Below are positions 27,365 through 36,892 of a DNA stretch of 64,000 nucleotides, piece after piece. Source of the stretch: Microbacterium excoecariae (lineage in GTDB: Bacteria; Actinomycetota; Actinomycetes; Actinomycetales; Microbacteriaceae). Below the pieces are notes generated by a model. That model had not been told where the DNA came from. It worked only from the letters and a program-made list of their open reading frames with translations, and ran no database searches. Positions within the stretch are counted from its first letter, which is position 1, and each line of letters begins with the position of its first letter. The position numbers were made by a program, and so were the translations under genes. The stretch spans positions 744,001 to 808,000 of the forward strand of contig NZ_JAANCO010000001.1 in assembly GCF_011326725.1 (NCBI RefSeq). The letters are read 5' to 3'.

Positions 27365-28879
27365 ATGCCTGATACCCCCGAGACGACCGCCGCGCCGGAA
27401 GAGGACATCTTCGAGCAGAAGGCCGTGCGTCTGGCGAAGCGGGAGCGCCTGATCGGCGAGCGCGCGTCTGCCGCGGGCGGGGCCTATCCCGTCACCGTTC
27501 CCGTCACGGCGACGATCCCGCAGCTGCGCGCGGAGTATGGCGAGCTGGAGTCGGGCGCCGAGACCGGCGTGACGGCGGGCGTGGCCGGGCGCGTGGTGTT
27601 TAGCCGCAACACGGGCAAGCTCTGCTTCGCGTCGCTGCAGTCCGGCGACGGATCCCGGATCCAGGCGATGGTCTCGCTCGCGAAGGTCGGCGACGAGCGC
27701 CTCGCGGCGTGGAAGGAGCTCGTCGACCTCGGCGATCACGTCTTCGTCTCCGGCGAGATCATCTCGAGCCGCCGCGGCGAGCTGTCGATCATGGTCGACG
27801 AGTGGCAGATCGCCGCGAAGGCCGTCATGCCGCTCCCGAACATGTACGCCGACCTCAGCGAGGAATCGCGCGTGCGCCAGCGCTACCTCGATCTCCTCGT
27901 GCGCGATCAGGCGCGTGAGACGGTGCGGGCGCGGGCGACCACCATGCGCAGCCTGCGCGAGACCTTCGACGCCGACGACTTCCTTGAGGTCGAGACGCCC
28001 ATGCTGCAGGTGCAGCCCGGCGGCGCGACGGCGCGGCCGTTCGTGACGCACTCGAACGCCTTCGATACGGAGCTCTACCTGCGCATCGCGCCCGAGCTCT
28101 ATCTCAAGCGCGCCGTGGTCGGCGGCATCGACCGGGTCTTCGAGATCAACCGCAACTTCCGCAACGAGGGCGCCGACTCGACGCACAGCCCCGAGTTCGC
28201 GATGGTCGAGGCCTACCGCGCCTACAGCGACTACAACGGCATCGCCGACCTGACGCAGCGCCTGATCCAGAACGCGGCCGTCGCCGTGTCCGGATCCACG
28301 ACGGTCACGTGGGCCGACGGCACGCAGCACGACCTCGGGGGCGACTGGGCGCGCATCTCGATGTACCCGTCGCTGTCCGAGGCGGCGGGCGTGGAGATCA
28401 CCCCGGAGACGCCGCTTCCCACCCTCGTTGCGCTCGCGGAGCAGAACGCGGTCGACGTCCCGCCGCACGCGACGCACGGCAAGCTCGTCGAGGAGCTGTG
28501 GGAGCACTTCGTCAAGGCGCACCTGACCGCGCCGACGTTCGTCATGGACTTCCCGGTGGACACGAGCCCGCTCGTGCGCGAGCACCGCTCGATTCCCGGC
28601 GTGGTCGAGAAGTGGGATCTCTACGTCGACGGGTTCGAGCTCGCGACGGGGTACTCGGAACTCGTGGACCCGGTCATTCAGCGTGAGCGATTCGTGGAGC
28701 AGGCGAAGCTCGCGGACCGCGGCGACGACGAGGCGATGCGCATCGACGAGGACTTCCTGCGTGCGCTCGAGCACGGCATGCCGCCGACGGGCGGAATGGG
28801 CATGGGCGTGGACCGGCTGCTCATGGCGATCACCGGGCTCGGGATCCGCGAGACGATCCTCTTCCCCCTCGTGAAGTAG
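27365..28879 (+). CDS. lysS: lysyl-tRNA synthetase, class II
   Basis: 504 residues from ATG 27365. The in-frame GTG at 27326 lies directly after a -10 box and is probably untranslated. An N-terminal OB fold binds the anticodon (VAGRVVFSRNTGKLCF). Class II motif 1 contains FLEVETPMLQ, motif 2 is FEINRNFRNEGAD, and motif 3 is GMGVDRLLMAITGL near the C-terminus. Full length. It charges tRNA-Lys. Confidence 0.95.
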   Translation: MPDTPETTAAPEEDIFEQKAVRLAKRERLIGERASAAGGAYPVTVPVTATIPQLRAEYGELESGAETGVTAGVAGRVVFSRNTGKLCFASLQSGDGSRIQAMVSLAKVGDERLAAWKELVDLGDHVFVSGEIISSRRGELSIMVDEWQIAAKAVMPLPNMYADLSEESRVRQRYLDLLVRDQARETVRARATTMRSLRETFDADDFLEVETPMLQVQPGGATARPFVTHSNAFDTELYLRIAPELYLKRAVVGGIDRVFEINRNFRNEGADSTHSPEFAMVEAYRAYSDYNGIADLTQRLIQNAAVAVSGSTTVTWADGTQHDLGGDWARISMYPSLSEAAGVEITPETPLPTLVALAEQNAVDVPPHATHGKLVEELWEHFVKAHLTAPTFVMDFPVDTSPLVREHRSIPGVVEKWDLYVDGFELATGYSELVDPVIQRERFVEQAKLADRGDDEAMRIDEDFLRALEHGMPPTGGMGMGVDRLLMAITGLGIRETILFPLVK

Positions 28880-28884
28880 CGCGC

Positions 28885-29958
28885 TCACAGCGCGTCCCGA
28901 GCCGTGCCGTCTTCGGCATAGACCCACTCCGGCAGCATCCCGCCATCGGTCATGCGCAGGATGAGGTCGGCGAGGCTGAGGAGCGGATCCTCGGCGAGAG
29001 CCTGCTCGGCGTAGGACGCGGCGTGCGTGCTCGCCCCGAGCGCCCACGAGAGCCAGGCGCACGCGACGAGGCACGCGCCGCGCGGGGCGCCGTCGGCGAG
29101 GGCCGTGAGCTCGCGCGCGAAGCCGAGCGCCGCGCGGAGTCGGCGCGCGTCCGGCCGCCGGCCCTCGCCGCCCAGGCGCAGCGGAAACGTCGGCGCCTCG
29201 GAGGCGCCCTCGTGCCACGCGCGTTGCCACGCGAACGTGCGCACGGCCTCGGCGCGCCCGCCCGCCCACTGCGTGAGCACGATGTCGCGGAGCGCGGGGG
29301 AGGCGAGCACCCAGTGCCAGAGAGCCGCCCGCCGCGGGGCGGGCGGCTCGCCCGCGAACGCGCTCTCGAACAGGTCGTGCGGCGCGCGAACCAGCATCGC
29401 GAGGTCCGGATCCTCGCCCGGCTCCGTCAGAAGAAACGGATCCCCGAGGAGGCCCAGGCGCGCGTGCCGCTGCCGGGCCTCGGTGCGCGCCAGGAGCGGC
29501 CCGGGCGGGATGGTCGTGCCCTCGTGCTGGCTGGCTGCGACCGGGCCGTCGCCCGCGATCTCCGCGAGCGGCCGTGGGGCGGGATCGTCGTAGGGGGCCC
29601 ACCCGTCGCTCGCGACGCACAGCTCGCCCATCACGCCCAGGCCGCACGCGTCGGCGCGCTCGCCGATCGCGGCGACGAAGGCGTCGTACGCGAGCCCGTC
29701 GCCGTCGCGGAGCGGCGCGTCCGTGTACACGATGACGATCATCGCGTCGGCCTCCGCGACGCGGCACACGTGCCCCACGGCCGTCGCGGCGACGGCGTCG
29801 AGGTCGACAGGGCCGGGGAGGTCCAGCCGCAGGAAGCCGCGGGTCTCGTGCCCGACGAGCGGCGCGATGACGACGCTGTCGCGCGGGTGGAAACCGAGGG
29901 CGGGAGGCACGGCGGCCAGGAGCGTGGGGACGAAGGAGCGCGAGATCGTGTGGGTCAT
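28885..29958 (-). CDS. DUF4192 domain-containing protein
   Basis: 357 residues from ATG 29958, with GGGGGC upstream; a GTG 14 codons earlier is less likely. The start SFVPTLLAAVPPALGFHPRDSVVI fits the DUF4192 family, which is found almost only in actinobacteria. The C-terminal part has TPR-like helices (ACAWLSWALGASTHAASYAEQAL). Function unknown; cytosolic. It ends five bases from the convergent lysS. Confidence 0.85.
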   Translation of the reverse strand: MTHTISRSFVPTLLAAVPPALGFHPRDSVVIAPLVGHETRGFLRLDLPGPVDLDAVAATAVGHVCRVAEADAMIVIVYTDAPLRDGDGLAYDAFVAAIGERADACGLGVMGELCVASDGWAPYDDPAPRPLAEIAGDGPVAASQHEGTTIPPGPLLARTEARQRHARLGLLGDPFLLTEPGEDPDLAMLVRAPHDLFESAFAGEPPAPRRAALWHWVLASPALRDIVLTQWAGGRAEAVRTFAWQRAWHEGASEAPTFPLRLGGEGRRPDARRLRAALGFARELTALADGAPRGACLVACAWLSWALGASTHAASYAEQALAEDPLLSLADLILRMTDGGMLPEWVYAEDGTARDAL

Positions 29959-30073
29959 GCCCCCGATCGTCGCGGCGGCGCGGGGCGGGGTGAGCGTCAT
30001 ACACAGGGGGCGGGAGCGAATTCCGCCTGTGGACGAGGCCGCGCTACCAGGGCTCTCGCGGGACGGCGCGCAG

Positions 30074-30079
30074 TAGAAT
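30074..30079 (+). promoter_or_regulatory. -10 box of the 62-residue membrane protein gene
   Basis: TAGAAT ends seven bases before the ATG at 30087, again the leaderless arrangement. Confidence 0.5.
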
Positions 30080-30086
30080 CGGCACT

Positions 30087-30275
30087 ATGGACGACTTCTG
30101 GACCGCCGCAGCGTGGTCGCTCGCACCGACGATCGTGATCGCCGTCCTGTTCTTCTGGGTCCTGCGGAACATCCTGCGCTTCGACCGCACCGAGCGGCGC
30201 GTGTACTCGGAGATCGAGGCGGAGGAGCGTGCTCGCCGCGGGCTGCCCGCGCCGAACGATTCCCCTCGCGCCTGA
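30087..30275 (+). CDS. small single-helix membrane protein
   Basis: 62 residues with one membrane helix (about 10-30) and a charged, helical cytosolic tail (ILRFDRTERRVYSEIEAEER). It fits a small family seen in actinobacteria but has no assigned role. It has a leaderless-type promoter and lies 65 bases before cls. Confidence 0.7.
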   Translation: MDDFWTAAAWSLAPTIVIAVLFFWVLRNILRFDRTERRVYSEIEAEERARRGLPAPNDSPRA

Positions 30276-30340
30276 GAGGGTGTCGGACCCGTCCGGCAAT
30301 ATGCTGAGCCTGCGGGCGAGGCTCGCCGGGAGGGGAAGAC

Positions 30341-31801
30341 ATGGACTGGTTGTCATGGTCGAGCGCGTGGACGGTGTTCGTCGTCGTCATCGACGTCATC
30401 ATTCGCGTCGCCGCGGTGTTCTTCGTCCCGCCCGGGCGGCGTCCGACGTCGGCGATGGCGTGGTTGCTGCTGATCTTCTTCTTCCCCATTCCGGGCGTGC
30501 TGTTCTTCCTGCTCATCGGCAACCCGCGCCTGCCCAAGAAGCGGCGCGACGTGCAGGCCGAGGTGAACGAGTTCCTGCGCGACGCGAACGAGCATCTCGA
30601 GCTCGGGACGCTGCTGCCGAACCCGCCCGAGTGGTTCGAGCCGATCGTGAAGATGAACCGCGACCTCGGCGCGCTCCCGCTGTCCGGGGATAACGGCGCG
30701 CAGCTGATCTCCGAGTATCAGGAGAGCCTCGACGCGATGGCGGAGGCGATCCGGGGCGCGAAGCGCTACGTTCACGTCGAGTTCTACATCCTCAAGGCCG
30801 ATGCGGCCACGGAGGGCTTCTTCCAGGCGCTGGAGGACGCGGTCCAGCGCGGCGTCGCCGTGCGGGTGCTCATGGACCACTGGGCGAACCTGTCCAAGCC
30901 CCTCCACCGCGAGACGAAGGAGCGGCTCGAGCGCATGGGGGCCGACTGGCACCTGCTGCTTCCGCTGCAGCCGCTCCAGAAGAAGTTCCAGCGGCCCGAC
31001 CTGCGCAACCACCGCAAGCTCGTCGTCGTCGACGGGGACGTGGCGTTCATCGGATCCCAGAACCTCACGGATCCGTCCTACAACGTCCCGAAGAACATCC
31101 GTCGCGGCCTGCAGTGGATGGACCTCATGGTGCGGCTCGACGGCCCGGTCGTGCGGTCGGTGGACGCGGTGTTCCTCACCGACTACTACAGCGAGACGGG
31201 GACGATTCCCGAGGGCATCGACCTCTCGGAGGAGAAGCCCGGATCCGACGACTTCGACTGCCAGGTCGTGCCCTCGGGCCCCGGATTCGACAACGAGAAC
31301 AACCTCCACCTGTTCCTCAGCCTGCTGTACGCGGCGCAGGACAAGGCGATCATGATCAGCCCGTACTTCGTGCCCGACGAGGCGCTCCTGCGCGCCGTCG
31401 CCGCCGCGTGCGCGCGCGGCGTGCAGGTCGAGCTCTTCGTGAGCGAGATCAGCGACCAGGCGATGGTGTACCACGCGCAGCGCAGCTACTACGAGGACCT
31501 GCTCCGGATGGGCGTGCGCATCTGGATGTACGAGCCGCCGTACATCCTGCACACCAAGGCGCTGTCCATCGACTCGGAGACCGCCGTGATCGGCTCGAGC
31601 AACATGGACATGCGCTCCTTCGGCCTGAACTTCGAGGTGTCGCTGCTCATCCGCGGCGCCGAGTTCGTGAGTCAGGTGCGCCGCGTGGAGGACGCGTACC
31701 GCGAGCACAGCCGCGAGCTCACGCTCGACGAGTGGCTCCAGCAGCCGCTCCGCTCGCGTGCGCTCGACAACCTCGCGCGCCTCACGAGCGCGTTGCAGTA
31801 G
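30341..31801 (+). CDS. cls: cardiolipin synthase (phospholipase D family)
   Basis: 486 residues from ATG 30341, with GGGAGGGGAAG upstream. Two N-terminal membrane helices (6-28, 40-62) precede two HKD motifs: NHRKLVVVDGDVAFIGSQN near residue 225 and LHTKALSIDSETAVIGSSN near 405. This is the standard bacterial Cls layout. It makes cardiolipin or related phosphatidyl transfers at the membrane. Its last 20 bases overlap the end of the convergent lipid kinase gene. Confidence 0.93.
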   Translation: MDWLSWSSAWTVFVVVIDVIIRVAAVFFVPPGRRPTSAMAWLLLIFFFPIPGVLFFLLIGNPRLPKKRRDVQAEVNEFLRDANEHLELGTLLPNPPEWFEPIVKMNRDLGALPLSGDNGAQLISEYQESLDAMAEAIRGAKRYVHVEFYILKADAATEGFFQALEDAVQRGVAVRVLMDHWANLSKPLHRETKERLERMGADWHLLLPLQPLQKKFQRPDLRNHRKLVVVDGDVAFIGSQNLTDPSYNVPKNIRRGLQWMDLMVRLDGPVVRSVDAVFLTDYYSETGTIPEGIDLSEEKPGSDDFDCQVVPSGPGFDNENNLHLFLSLLYAAQDKAIMISPYFVPDEALLRAVAAACARGVQVELFVSEISDQAMVYHAQRSYYEDLLRMGVRIWMYEPPYILHTKALSIDSETAVIGSSNMDMRSFGLNFEVSLLIRGAEFVSQVRRVEDAYREHSRELTLDEWLQQPLRSRALDNLARLTSALQ

Positions 31802-32789
31802 CGAGGGAGTGCCCCGCCGGCACCGCGACGACGAGGCCCCCGCGGTCGATCTCGCAACGGATCCGCGCCGCGCGCCCGAACTCGTCCCCGTCGAGCTCGA
31901 CGGGGACGGGCTCCGGGGCGCCGGCCTCCACGCCGGTGCCCGAGAGATAGCGGATCGACTGGTTGCGGGTGCGCGCCACGACCCGCCTGCCGAGGCGGGT
32001 TCGCCGGAGGACGGAGTTGTCCCACCACAGCTTGCGCCACACGCCGAGCCAGCCGAACAGCCCCGTCGGCTGAATCAGCGCCACGTCGAGCAGGCCGTCG
32101 TCGACCCGCGCGCCCGGGACGAGATCGATGCCGGCGGGGAGCGCGCCGCAGTTCGCGAACAGCACGCTGTAGGCCTTCGCGGAGTGCAGTCCGTGTCCGT
32201 CGAACTGATAGGCCATCCGGAACGGTGCGGCGCGCGGGAGCGAGCGGGCGGCCCCGTCCACGTACGCCACCCACCCGAGCTGCCGCTTCATGCGGGGGTT
32301 CGTGTGCGCGATCATGGCGGCGTCGAGACCCATGCCCGCCATCACGACGAACGCGTGCGATTCGCGCGCCCCGTCCGCGCGCGTGAGGGTCGCGACGCCG
32401 ATGTCCACCGCGAGCGCGTCGCCCGAGAACGCGGCCTCGACCATCGGGCCCACGCGGTCCAGGGGGAGGCGGAGGTTCCGGGCGAGGAGGTTCCCGGTGC
32501 CGCTCGGCACGATCGCGAGCGGCACACCGGATCCGCGCATCGCCTCCGCGACCGCGCGCACCGTCCCATCGCCGCCCGCGACGAGAACCGACGTCGCGCC
32601 CGCAGCGAGCGCCTCCGCCGCGGCAGCCTGCCCCGGGTCGGTGACCGTCGTCTCGAGGATGAGCGGATCCGCCCACCCCGCCCGCGCCGACGCCGCCCGG
32701 ACGGACGCCGAAAGCGCCGCGACGCTGCGCACCTTGACGGGATTCACCACGAGCGCGGCGCGGTCGGTGACCTTCGCCCGTTCGTCCAT
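31782..32789 (-). CDS. diacylglycerol/lipid kinase family protein
   Basis: 335 residues. The DAGK catalytic region has ALVVNPVK, the nucleotide loop VAGGDGTVRAVAEA near residue 75 and VPSGTGNLLARNL near 98; the beta-rich C-terminal domain is complete. It phosphorylates diacylglycerol or a similar lipid and so recycles lipid turnover products. It is convergent with cls (20-bp overlap) and divergent from serS. Confidence 0.88.
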   Translation of the reverse strand: MDERAKVTDRAALVVNPVKVRSVAALSASVRAASARAGWADPLILETTVTDPGQAAAAEALAAGATSVLVAGGDGTVRAVAEAMRGSGVPLAIVPSGTGNLLARNLRLPLDRVGPMVEAAFSGDALAVDIGVATLTRADGARESHAFVVMAGMGLDAAMIAHTNPRMKRQLGWVAYVDGAARSLPRAAPFRMAYQFDGHGLHSAKAYSVLFANCGALPAGIDLVPGARVDDGLLDVALIQPTGLFGWLGVWRKLWWDNSVLRRTRLGRRVVARTRNQSIRYLSGTGVEAGAPEPVPVELDGDEFGRAARIRCEIDRGGLVVAVPAGHSLATATRS

Positions 32790-32846
32790 GGGGTCACTCT
32801 AGGGCGATCGCCAGCGGCGGCCGAGCGGCCGCGCCCCGCGCCCGCA

Positions 32847-32852
32847 TAGACT
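32847..32852 (+). promoter_or_regulatory. -10 box of serS, leaderless type
   Basis: TAGACT ends six bases before the serS GTG and there is no ribosome site between them. Confidence 0.6.
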
Positions 32853-32858
32853 TGGCGC

Positions 32859-34130
32859 GTGATTGATCCCGTGCTGCTCCGCGAAAATCCTGAGGCCGTC
32901 AAGCGCTCGCAGATCGCGCGCGGCGGCTCGCCCGATGTCGTCGACGACGCGCTCGCCGCGGAGGCGACGCGTCGCGTGTCGCTCACGGCATTCGAGGAGC
33001 TGCGCGCCGAGCAGAACGCGTTCGGCAAGCAGGTCGCGAAGGCGCCGAAGGAGGACAAGCCGGCGCTCGTGGCCGAGGCCAAGGTGCTCGCCCAGCGCGT
33101 GAAGGACGCGCAGGCGGCGTCGCAGGAGGCGGAGGCCGCGTACCGCGCGGCGATCGACAAGATCCAGAACGTCGTGATCGACGGCGTCCCGGCCGGCGGC
33201 GAGGAGAACTTCGTCACGCTGCGCGAGGTCGGCGAAATTCCGACGTTCGACTTCGCGCCCCGCGACCACCTGGAGCTCGGCGAGATGCTCGGCGCGATCG
33301 ATATGGAGCGCGGCGCCAAGGTCTCCGGGGCCCGGTTCTACTTCCTCAAGGGCATCGGCGCCCGGCTCGAGCTGGCGCTCATGAACTACGCGCTGAACAC
33401 GGCGCTCGAGAACGACTTCACGCCGATGATCACCCCGACCCTCGTGCGGCCCGACATCATGGGCGGCACGGGTTTCCTCGGCGCGCACGCCGACGAGATC
33501 TACCACCTCGCCGAGGACGACCTGTACCTCGTGGGCACGAGCGAGGTCGCCCTGGCCGGCTACCACTCCGACGAGATCCTCACCTTCCCCGAGAGCGGAT
33601 CCGTGAAGTACGCCGGCTGGTCGACCTGCTACCGCCGCGAGGCGGGCTCGCACGGCAAGGACACCCGCGGGATCATCCGCGTGCACCAGTTCAACAAGCT
33701 GGAGATGTTCGTCTACTGCCGCCCCGACCAGGCCGAGGCCGAGCACGAGCGCCTGCTCGCGCTCGAGGAGAAGATGCTCGCGTCGCTCGGGCTCGCCTAC
33801 CGGGTCATCGACGTCGCCGCGGGCGACCTCGGCTCGAGCGCGGCCCGCAAGTACGACACGGAGGCCTGGGTGCCCACGCAGGGCGCCTACCGCGAGCTGA
33901 CCTCGACCTCGAACTGCACGACCTACCAGGCGCGCCGCCTCGACGTCCGCCACCGCCCCGAGGAGGGTGGCCGCACGCAGCCCGTGGCGACGCTGAACGG
34001 CACGCTCGCGACGACCCGCTGGATCGTGGCGCTCCTCGAGACGCACCAGCGCGCGGACGGATCCGTGTGGGTCCCGGAGCCGCTGCGCCCCTACCTCGGC
34101 GGGCTCGAGGTCATGGAGCCGATCGCATGA
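32859..34130 (+). CDS. serS: seryl-tRNA synthetase
   Basis: 423 residues from GTG 32859. The N-terminal coiled-coil arm covers about residues 30-105. The class II core has [10 protein letters not shown], motif 2 [22 protein letters not shown] and motif 3 [15 protein letters not shown]. It charges the serine tRNAs, two of which lie just downstream. ATGA overlap with the HAD gene. Confidence 0.96.
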   Translation: MIDPVLLRENPEAVKRSQIARGGSPDVVDDALAAEATRRVSLTAFEELRAEQNAFGKQVAKAPKEDKPALVAEAKVLAQRVKDAQAASQEAEAAYRAAIDKIQNVVIDGVPAGGEENFVTLREVGEIPTFDFAPRDHLELGEMLGAIDMERGAKVSGARFYFLKGIGARLELALMNYALNTALENDFTPMITPTLVRPDIMGGTGFLGAHADEIYHLAEDDLYLVGTSEVALAGYHSDEILTFPESGSVKYAGWSTCYRREAGSHGKDTRGIIRVHQFNKLEMFVYCRPDQAEAEHERLLALEEKMLASLGLAYRVIDVAAGDLGSSAARKYDTEAWVPTQGAYRELTSTSNCTTYQARRLDVRHRPEEGGRTQPVATLNGTLATTRWIVALLETHQRADGSVWVPEPLRPYLGGLEVMEPIA

Positions 34131-34990
34131 CGTCCCCCGAGGCGGGCGCGGCGCCCGTCCCGATGTCGGAGCGGGCGGGCGCCCGTCTCGTCGCGCTCGA
34201 CATCGACGGGACGGTTCTGCTCGAGGACGAGTCCTTCAGCCCCGGCGTCGAGTCCGCCGTCTCCGAGGCCGTCCGGCGCGGGCACATCGTGACCCTCGCG
34301 ACCGGTCGCAGCTGGGAGGCGACGCACCCCGTGCTCGTCCGCCTCGGGCTCGACCCGGAGTTCGTCGTCTCGGCGAACGGGGCCACGATCATGGAGCGCG
34401 ACCCGGCGGAGAAGACCGGATACCGCCGCCACACGATCGAGACCTTCCAGCCGGCCGAGGTGCTCACGCACCTCGAGCAGCACCTGCCGGACGCGAACTA
34501 CATGGTGGAGCTCGGCGACGGGACGCGGCTGTTCACGAGCTTCATGGACGACTGGGACCTGTCGCGGCCGAACGCCCGCCAGGCGACGATCGCCGAGATG
34601 AAGGAGCACGAGGTCACGCGCGTCGTGGTCGTCTCGCCCGACCACGACAACGGCCAATTCGTCGACTTCGTCGAGGAGATGGGCCTGCACCAGGTGTCCT
34701 ACGCCGTGGGATGGTCGGCGTGGCTCGACATCGCGCCGCAGGGCATCGACAAGTCGACCGCGCTCGAGCAGGTGCGGGGCATGCTCGGCCTCCCGCGGGA
34801 GAGCGTCGTCGTCATGGGCGACGGGCGCAACGACATCCAGATGCTCGAGTGGGCGCGCGACGGGGGCGGCGCCGCGGTCGTGATGGGTCAGGCGGTCCCC
34901 GAGGTCGCGGAGTGCGGATCTTTCCTCACGGGCGACGTGCACGAGGGCGGCGTCGCGCAGGCGTTCGCGCGCCTCGGACTCGCCGGCTGA
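34127..34990 (+). CDS. HAD superfamily hydrolase, Cof type
   Basis: 287 residues from ATG 34127 (ATGA overlap with serS). HAD motif I is ALDIDGTVL, motif II lies in [11 protein letters not shown], the Lys is in [11 protein letters not shown], and motif IV is [13 protein letters not shown]. The C2B cap between them marks a Cof-type phosphatase of sugar phosphates or nucleotides. The exact substrate cannot be told. Confidence 0.87.
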   Translation: MTSPEAGAAPVPMSERAGARLVALDIDGTVLLEDESFSPGVESAVSEAVRRGHIVTLATGRSWEATHPVLVRLGLDPEFVVSANGATIMERDPAEKTGYRRHTIETFQPAEVLTHLEQHLPDANYMVELGDGTRLFTSFMDDWDLSRPNARQATIAEMKEHEVTRVVVVSPDHDNGQFVDFVEEMGLHQVSYAVGWSAWLDIAPQGIDKSTALEQVRGMLGLPRESVVVMGDGRNDIQMLEWARDGGGAAVVMGQAVPEVAECGSFLTGDVHEGGVAQAFARLGLAG

Positions 34991-35100
34991 TCGGCCGCGT
35001 TCATCGGCTTCCCCCACCGCGCGCTCAGCGTGGTGCGAAACAATCACGCATCACTTCCTCGGTTAGACTCGACCGCTGTTGACGGGATGTTCCCGGCAAC

Positions 35101-35185
35101 GGAGGGTTGTCCGAGCGGCCGAAGGATCTGGTCTTGAAAACCAGCAAGCAGAAATGCTTCGTGGGTTCGAATCCCACACCCTCCG
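35101..35185 (+). tRNA. tRNA-Ser (TGA)
   Basis: 85 nt with a long variable arm. The acceptor stem GGAGGGT pairs with ACCCTCC, and the anticodon loop CTTGAAA holds TGA. Discriminator G. A -10-like TAGACT lies at 35064. Confidence 0.95.
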
Positions 35186-35217
35186 CTGGATAGGCCAGTC
35201 CGCCAGAAAGGACACGC

Positions 35218-36501
35218 GTGACAAGGACGCCGAAGCACGGCCTGAGGGGGCCGGTCGCCCGACACACGAAGTTGCGCTCTCCGGGGCTGATCAGCGGATC
35301 CCTCAAGGGGATCGCGTTCGTCGTCTCGGCGGTGCTTGTGTCGGTCGCGGGCGTCGCCGCCTACGCGTACACCGACTTCGCGAGCACGCTGCAGAGTAAC
35401 GCGGTCACGCTCGACGGGCAGGACACGGCGCCGCCGGCGGTCGAGGTGCTGCCGAACGAGGACGTGAACATCCTCATTACGGGCGTCGACATGTGCGAGG
35501 CCGAGTACCTGGACTACTTCGGCGGGCGCTGCACGGAGGAGATGGCCGCGGCGCAGGAGGATTCCTACTCCGGCATCCTCAACGACGTGAACATGGTGCT
35601 GCACGTGTCCGCCGAGCCGCGGAGCGTGACGGTCATCAGCATCCCGCGCGACATGATGACATCGCGGCCCGCGTGCACGGACGCCGACGGCAACGAGACC
35701 TGGCCCGCGACGGTGGCGGCCTTCAACGAGGCGTACGGCGTGGGCGGCCTCCCGTGCGTCGTCAACACGGCCGAGGAGCTCACGGGGCTCGAGATCGACC
35801 ACGCGGCGATGATGACGTGGGGCGGCGTGATCGACATCACCGATGCGATCGGCGGCGTCGACGTGTGCGTCGCGGAGCCCATTAACGACCCCACGAACAC
35901 GGGCCTCGTGCTCGACGCCGGCAATTACACGCTCGAGGGCGTGCAGGCCCTCCAGTTCCTGCGCGTGCGGCACGGCGTGGGCGACGGATCCGATCTCTCG
36001 CGCATCAGCAACCAGCAGGTGTACATGGGGGCGCTCGTCCGCAAGCTCGTGAGCGACGAGACGCTGTCGAACGTCGGCGCGCTGTTGCGGCTGTCGAACG
36101 CGGTGGTCGACAACGCGACGCTCTCCACGGGGCTGGCGGATCCGATGGCCATGGTGCAGATCGCGAACGCCGTCGCCGGCGTTCCGCTGTCGGACTACGC
36201 GTTCATCCAGTTCCCGGCCGTCGACTACCCGCTCGACACGAACAAGGTCGCGCCCGACACGGCGGCGTGGGCGCAAGTCGCGGCCGCGCTGGAGGCCAAC
36301 GAGCCGATCGTGTTCGAGGAGGAGGACGCCGCGACCGAGACGCCGGCGCCGGAGGAGACGACGGATCCGACGGAGCAGATCGAGGCGTCGCCGACGCAGT
36401 CGCCGGAGCCGACGGAGTCCGCGACGGTCGAGCTGCCGAGCAACCTCAGCGGGTCCAACGCGGACGACGCGCTGTGCTCGAACCAGTCCGCGCTGTTCTG
36501 A
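35218..36501 (+). CDS. LytR-CpsA-Psr (LCP) family wall ligase
   Basis: 427 residues from GTG 35218, with AAAGGA upstream. One membrane helix (near 37-57) anchors an outside LCP domain: NILITGVD, the conserved SIPRDMM loop near residue 143, FNEAYGVGG, and LQFLRVRHGVGDGSDLSRI with the Arg residues that bind polyprenyl phosphate. LCP proteins attach secondary wall polymers to peptidoglycan. The C-terminus has a Glu/Thr/Pro-rich tail. Confidence 0.92.
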   Translation: MTRTPKHGLRGPVARHTKLRSPGLISGSLKGIAFVVSAVLVSVAGVAAYAYTDFASTLQSNAVTLDGQDTAPPAVEVLPNEDVNILITGVDMCEAEYLDYFGGRCTEEMAAAQEDSYSGILNDVNMVLHVSAEPRSVTVISIPRDMMTSRPACTDADGNETWPATVAAFNEAYGVGGLPCVVNTAEELTGLEIDHAAMMTWGGVIDITDAIGGVDVCVAEPINDPTNTGLVLDAGNYTLEGVQALQFLRVRHGVGDGSDLSRISNQQVYMGALVRKLVSDETLSNVGALLRLSNAVVDNATLSTGLADPMAMVQIANAVAGVPLSDYAFIQFPAVDYPLDTNKVAPDTAAWAQVAAALEANEPIVFEEEDAATETPAPEETTDPTEQIEASPTQSPEPTESATVELPSNLSGSNADDALCSNQSALF

Positions 36502-36581
36502 CACGCGGCCGGACACGCCGTTTCGACGTGCGTCGTGCGACCGGGTAGGATGGACGAACGTGCCCGCGCGAGCGTGCACAA

Positions 36582-36670
36582 GGAGACGTGCCGGAGCGGC
36601 CGAACGGACTTCACTGCTAATGAAGGGTCGGGCTAAAACTCGACCGGGGGTTCAAATCCCCCCGTCTCCG
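36582..36670 (+). tRNA. tRNA-Ser (GCT)
   Basis: 89 nt. The acceptor stem GGAGACG pairs with CGTCTCC, the anticodon loop ACTGCTAA holds GCT, and there is a long variable arm. Discriminator G. The -10-like TAGGAT at 36546 and the terminator after it make a single-gene unit. Confidence 0.95.
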
Positions 36671-36696
36671 CCATGTGATGTCGCGGACATCGTGAA

Positions 36697-36734
36697 CGGA
36701 TGAACCCTCGGTTTCGGGGGTTCATCCGTTTTTT
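36697..36734 (+). terminator. intrinsic terminator of tRNA-Ser(GCT)
   Basis: An 11-bp stem (CGGATGAACCC with GGGTTCATCCG) followed by TTTTTT, a classical rho-independent site. Confidence 0.9.
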
Positions 36735-36892
36735 CGTGGGGGGCGATGGACGCGGATCCGCCAGCAGCGAGCGCGCGCCGGGATCGCCCGGGCCGGGTGA
36801 TCCCGGGGGTGAGGGGGTCTCGCGCGCGGGCGGGGTGCGGTCTAGCGTGAGCGTGTCGCAGACGCGACGCTCGCGCGGGGAAAGGGACCCTC

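Noticed and set aside
23393-30004. 2203-codon open frame on the minus strand
   Set aside because: It runs antisense to folK through lysS, has no recognisable domain and is Arg/Asp/His-rich as expected from the shadow of GC-rich genes. Only its first part, in the same region as the DUF4192 gene, overlaps a real gene, and in another frame.
36582-36670. tRNA-Ser(GCT) as an island attachment site
   Set aside because: No repeat of its 3' end is seen downstream, no integrase is near, and aqpZ follows with host-like composition.
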